Shown here piece by piece: positions 13,468 to 14,995 of a stretch of DNA of 14,995 nucleotides. A program made the position numbers and the translations under genes. Source of the stretch: Anaerolineaceae bacterium (GTDB lineage: Bacteria > Chloroflexota > Anaerolineae > Anaerolineales > Anaerolineaceae). The stretch's first letter is position 1; the number at the start of each line of letters is the position of its first letter. The notes under the pieces are model-generated. The model made no database searches. It saw only the letters and a list, made by a program, of their open reading frames with translations, and was not told where the DNA came from. The DNA lies in the NCBI GenBank assembly GCA_011620465.1, contig WOZC01000023.1:1-14995 (forward strand), read 5' to 3'.

Positions 13468-13469
13468 GT
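13443..13469 (+). promoter_or_regulatory. Hairpin next to the ribosome binding site of the UPF0210 gene
   Basis: CGCTCG (13443-13448) and CGAGCG (13453-13458) form a perfect 6-bp GC-rich stem with a TCAG loop, inside the last codons of the methyltransferase gene. Two bases later comes GAGGTAGGT (13461-13469), which contains both the stop codon and the Shine-Dalgarno of the next gene. It could tie translation of the second gene to passage of ribosomes over the first; that is inference. Confidence 0.3.
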
Positions 13470-14678
13470 ATGAAAATCCGTTCCATAACCATCTTTTGCC
13501 AACCTGGTTTCCCGGTCAACCGACTGCTGCTCCAGCAAGTCGGAATTTTTGCTAACCATGCCCGCAAGTTATACCAGGACAGTGACTTTGAAGTCCAATC
13601 CCTGAGGCTTGCTACACCACCCTTTGAACACTTTATCGCCCCGGTCGATTTGCCCTTGGCTGCTCAAAGTTATGCCATCGAAGCGCACGCCGATGGCTTC
13701 GAATATGTCTCGCTTGGTCCAATCTCAACCAACTCGAACGTCTGGCAGGCAATCCCGCAAGCTCTCTCAAAGAGTGTCCGCATCTTTCTGAGTGGGAACC
13801 TCACCACCTCTGAGGGTGCCGTCAGCCTGCAGGCTGCCAGAGCTTGTGCGGAAACGATCGTGCGGCTCTCCAGGCTTGAAAAGAACGGTTTTGCGAATCT
13901 GCGCTTTTGTGCCCTGGCGAACGTGCCGGCAAATACACCCTTCTTCCCCGCTGCCTATGCGCAACCAGGGCGCCCTTCTTTTGCCCTGGCATTGGAAGCT
14001 GCCGACCTGGCACTGCAGGCTTTCAGCCAGGCTGCAACATTGGAGGAGGCTTCTGCAATGTTGATTGCTGCCATCGAACAACACGCCGAACAGCTCGAAG
14101 AGATTGGCTATCACCTCAGCGAGATGTATGGTTACGAATTCAAAGGGCTCGATTTCACCCTGGCACCCTTTCCGTCTGATGCAGTCTCAATTGGTCGGGC
14201 TTTGGAGGGTTTAGGGTTGGATAGCTTTGGCAAACCAGGCAGCTTGTTCGCTTCTGCTTTTCTGACCAGCACGCTGGACCGGGCTCGGTTCAAACGCACC
14301 GGCTTCAACGGCTTGATGCTTCCCGTCCTGGAAGACAGCGGCCTGGCTCAGAGCGCATCGAATGGGAACCTGAGCTTGAGAGACCTGCTCTTGTTCTCTT
14401 CTGTCTGCGGCGCTGGATTAGACGTCATCCCTCTTCCGGGGGATACTACTGCCGAAGAGCTTACCCCGATCCTGTTGGATCTTGCCGCCCTGTCTTTACG
14501 CCTTAATAAAGCTCTCACCGCCCGTTTGATGCCGATCCCAGGCAAAAAAGCCGGCGAATTAACCAACTTCGACTTTGCTTTCTTCGCCAACAGCCGTATT
14601 CTGCCGGTAAATTCGGCTCCATTGCACGGCAAATTGACCGGGGATGAAGATGTCAAGATTTCACCAAGAAATCTTTGA
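13470..14678 (+). CDS. UPF0210 (DUF711) family protein
   Basis: Family of unknown function, sometimes annotated as 'PFL family' because of remote similarity to the pyruvate formate-lyase fold. It lacks a glycyl-radical motif here. Family signatures are clear: PANTPFFPAAYA (153-164), GLMLPVLEDSGLA (281-293), SSVCGAGLDVIPLPGD (310-325), and LTARLMPIPGKKAG (349-362) followed by FDFAFFANS (367-375). The 402 residues are near full length. The ATG at 13470 is 2 nt after the preceding stop with GAGGT upstream, so the gene is co-transcribed with the methyltransferase. The Cys313-Gly-x-Gly-Leu-Asp and PLPGD stretch is the most conserved part and probably forms the active or ligand site. Confidence 0.88.
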   Translation: MKIRSITIFCQPGFPVNRLLLQQVGIFANHARKLYQDSDFEVQSLRLATPPFEHFIAPVDLPLAAQSYAIEAHADGFEYVSLGPISTNSNVWQAIPQALSKSVRIFLSGNLTTSEGAVSLQAARACAETIVRLSRLEKNGFANLRFCALANVPANTPFFPAAYAQPGRPSFALALEAADLALQAFSQAATLEEASAMLIAAIEQHAEQLEEIGYHLSEMYGYEFKGLDFTLAPFPSDAVSIGRALEGLGLDSFGKPGSLFASAFLTSTLDRARFKRTGFNGLMLPVLEDSGLAQSASNGNLSLRDLLLFSSVCGAGLDVIPLPGDTTAEELTPILLDLAALSLRLNKALTARLMPIPGKKAGELTNFDFAFFANSRILPVNSAPLHGKLTGDEDVKISPRNL

Positions 14679-14827
14679 ATATTCCCAGTAATTACATACG
14701 CACAGGCTTCCACTACAGCCACTTCAATCAGTTACCGCGAGATCCTTTGCTATTAAGCAGCGGAGTTGTCTTGTGAATTGGTTTGCAAAGGATCGTGGCA
14801 GACTGCCTTTTATCCTTGAGTAAAAAC
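14679..14827. other. Short intergenic region with a 10-bp inverted repeat
   Basis: GATCCTTTGC (14741-14750) and GCAAAGGATC (14785-14794) are a perfect inverted repeat 34 nt apart. A small GGCAG/CTGCC hairpin follows (14797-14807). No terminator with a strong T-run is seen after the UPF0210 gene. Confidence 0.3.
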
Positions 14828-14995
14828 ATGAGTTATGAATCGAATTGTGTTTATATTATGTCCTCTATTAACGATAAAGTGCTCTTTGTTGGAGTGACAA
14901 TTGATTTATTGCGCAGAGTCTGTGAACAAAGACAAGGTTCAGGTGGCAGTTTTACCAGTAGATAGAAAGTCTACAAATTGGTCTACTTAGAGTGC
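14828..14995 (+). pseudogene. GIY-YIG endonuclease-like gene, interrupted by an amber codon and cut by the window end
   Basis: The frame from ATG 14828 encodes MSYESNCVYIMSSINDKVLF, then VGVTIDLLRRVCEQRQGSGG and SFTSR, and meets TAG at 14963-14965. The same frame then continues KVYKLVYLEC to the window end. Small stand-alone GIY-YIG proteins have the pattern VYIM...LYIGVT.DL.RRV.EH...GFT.RY.V.KLVYYE, so the similarity clearly runs across the TAG, which replaces the tyrosine of the RY pair. The first motif residues also deviate (YIM, FVGVT, Gln in place of the usual His in EHK/EHR). A TTG start 45 nt further upstream (14783) is possible but less family-like. Most likely a decaying gene; sequencing error or readthrough are alternatives. 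Confidence 0.65.

Noticed and set aside
14741..14794. An attachment site or transposon end formed by the 10-bp inverted repeat
   Set aside because: A 10-bp inverted pair within 50 nt is close to chance expectation over 15 kb, and there is no integrase or transposase beside it.

Overview
The window reads as ordinary, gene-dense bacterial chromosome of moderate GC, carrying housekeeping genes and one small mobile unit. The protein set is a Gram-positive-type signal peptidase I, a CdaA/CdaR c-di-AMP pair, a YacL-like PIN-TRAM membrane protein, DUF456, DUF4282 and UPF0210 (DUF711). This set, with the TATAAT boxes set directly on start codons, suggests a Chloroflexota bacterium, perhaps Anaerolineae. 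That placement is inference from the look of the proteins, not from a phylogenetic marker.

Layout. (1) 197-3708, plus strand: cdaA-cdaR-der, a tight operon joining c-di-AMP synthesis and its regulator to the ribosome-assembly GTPase Der. (2) 3841-4482: lepB with its own -10 box and a clear rho-independent terminator. (3) 4586-7892: a well-formed extended -10 promoter drives a yacL-like gene, cysS and an rlmB-type methyltransferase. This looks like a shortened form of the Bacillus yacL...cysS...rlmB neighbourhood. (4) 7896-8596: three palindromes in tandem at exactly 37-bp spacing, an AT-rich single-domain Y1 (HUH) transposase of the RAYT type, then one palindrome of the same family in inverted orientation. 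This is the arrangement of a REPtron. (5) 8682-11709, minus strand: serS with a DUF456 membrane protein overlapping it by 4 nt, then a separate DUF4282 membrane protein with its own terminator, then a Nudix hydrolase. (6) 12087-14678, plus strand: a YfcE-like phosphoesterase and a second SpoU-type RNA methyltransferase, both apparently leaderless, followed by a UPF0210 protein. (7) 14828-14995: a GIY-YIG endonuclease-like gene interrupted by an amber codon where the family usually has a tyrosine; it runs off the window.

How the parts work together. Most genes serve translation and envelope homeostasis: tRNA charging (CysS, SerS), rRNA methylation (two SPOUT enzymes), ribosome assembly (Der), protein export (LepB) and c-di-AMP signalling (CdaA/CdaR). 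The most notable structure is the REP/RAYT unit. It has four hairpins with a shared GTA lead, a conserved loop and strand-specific G.T wobbles. The first two hairpins also appear to act as terminators for the cysS-rlmB operon.
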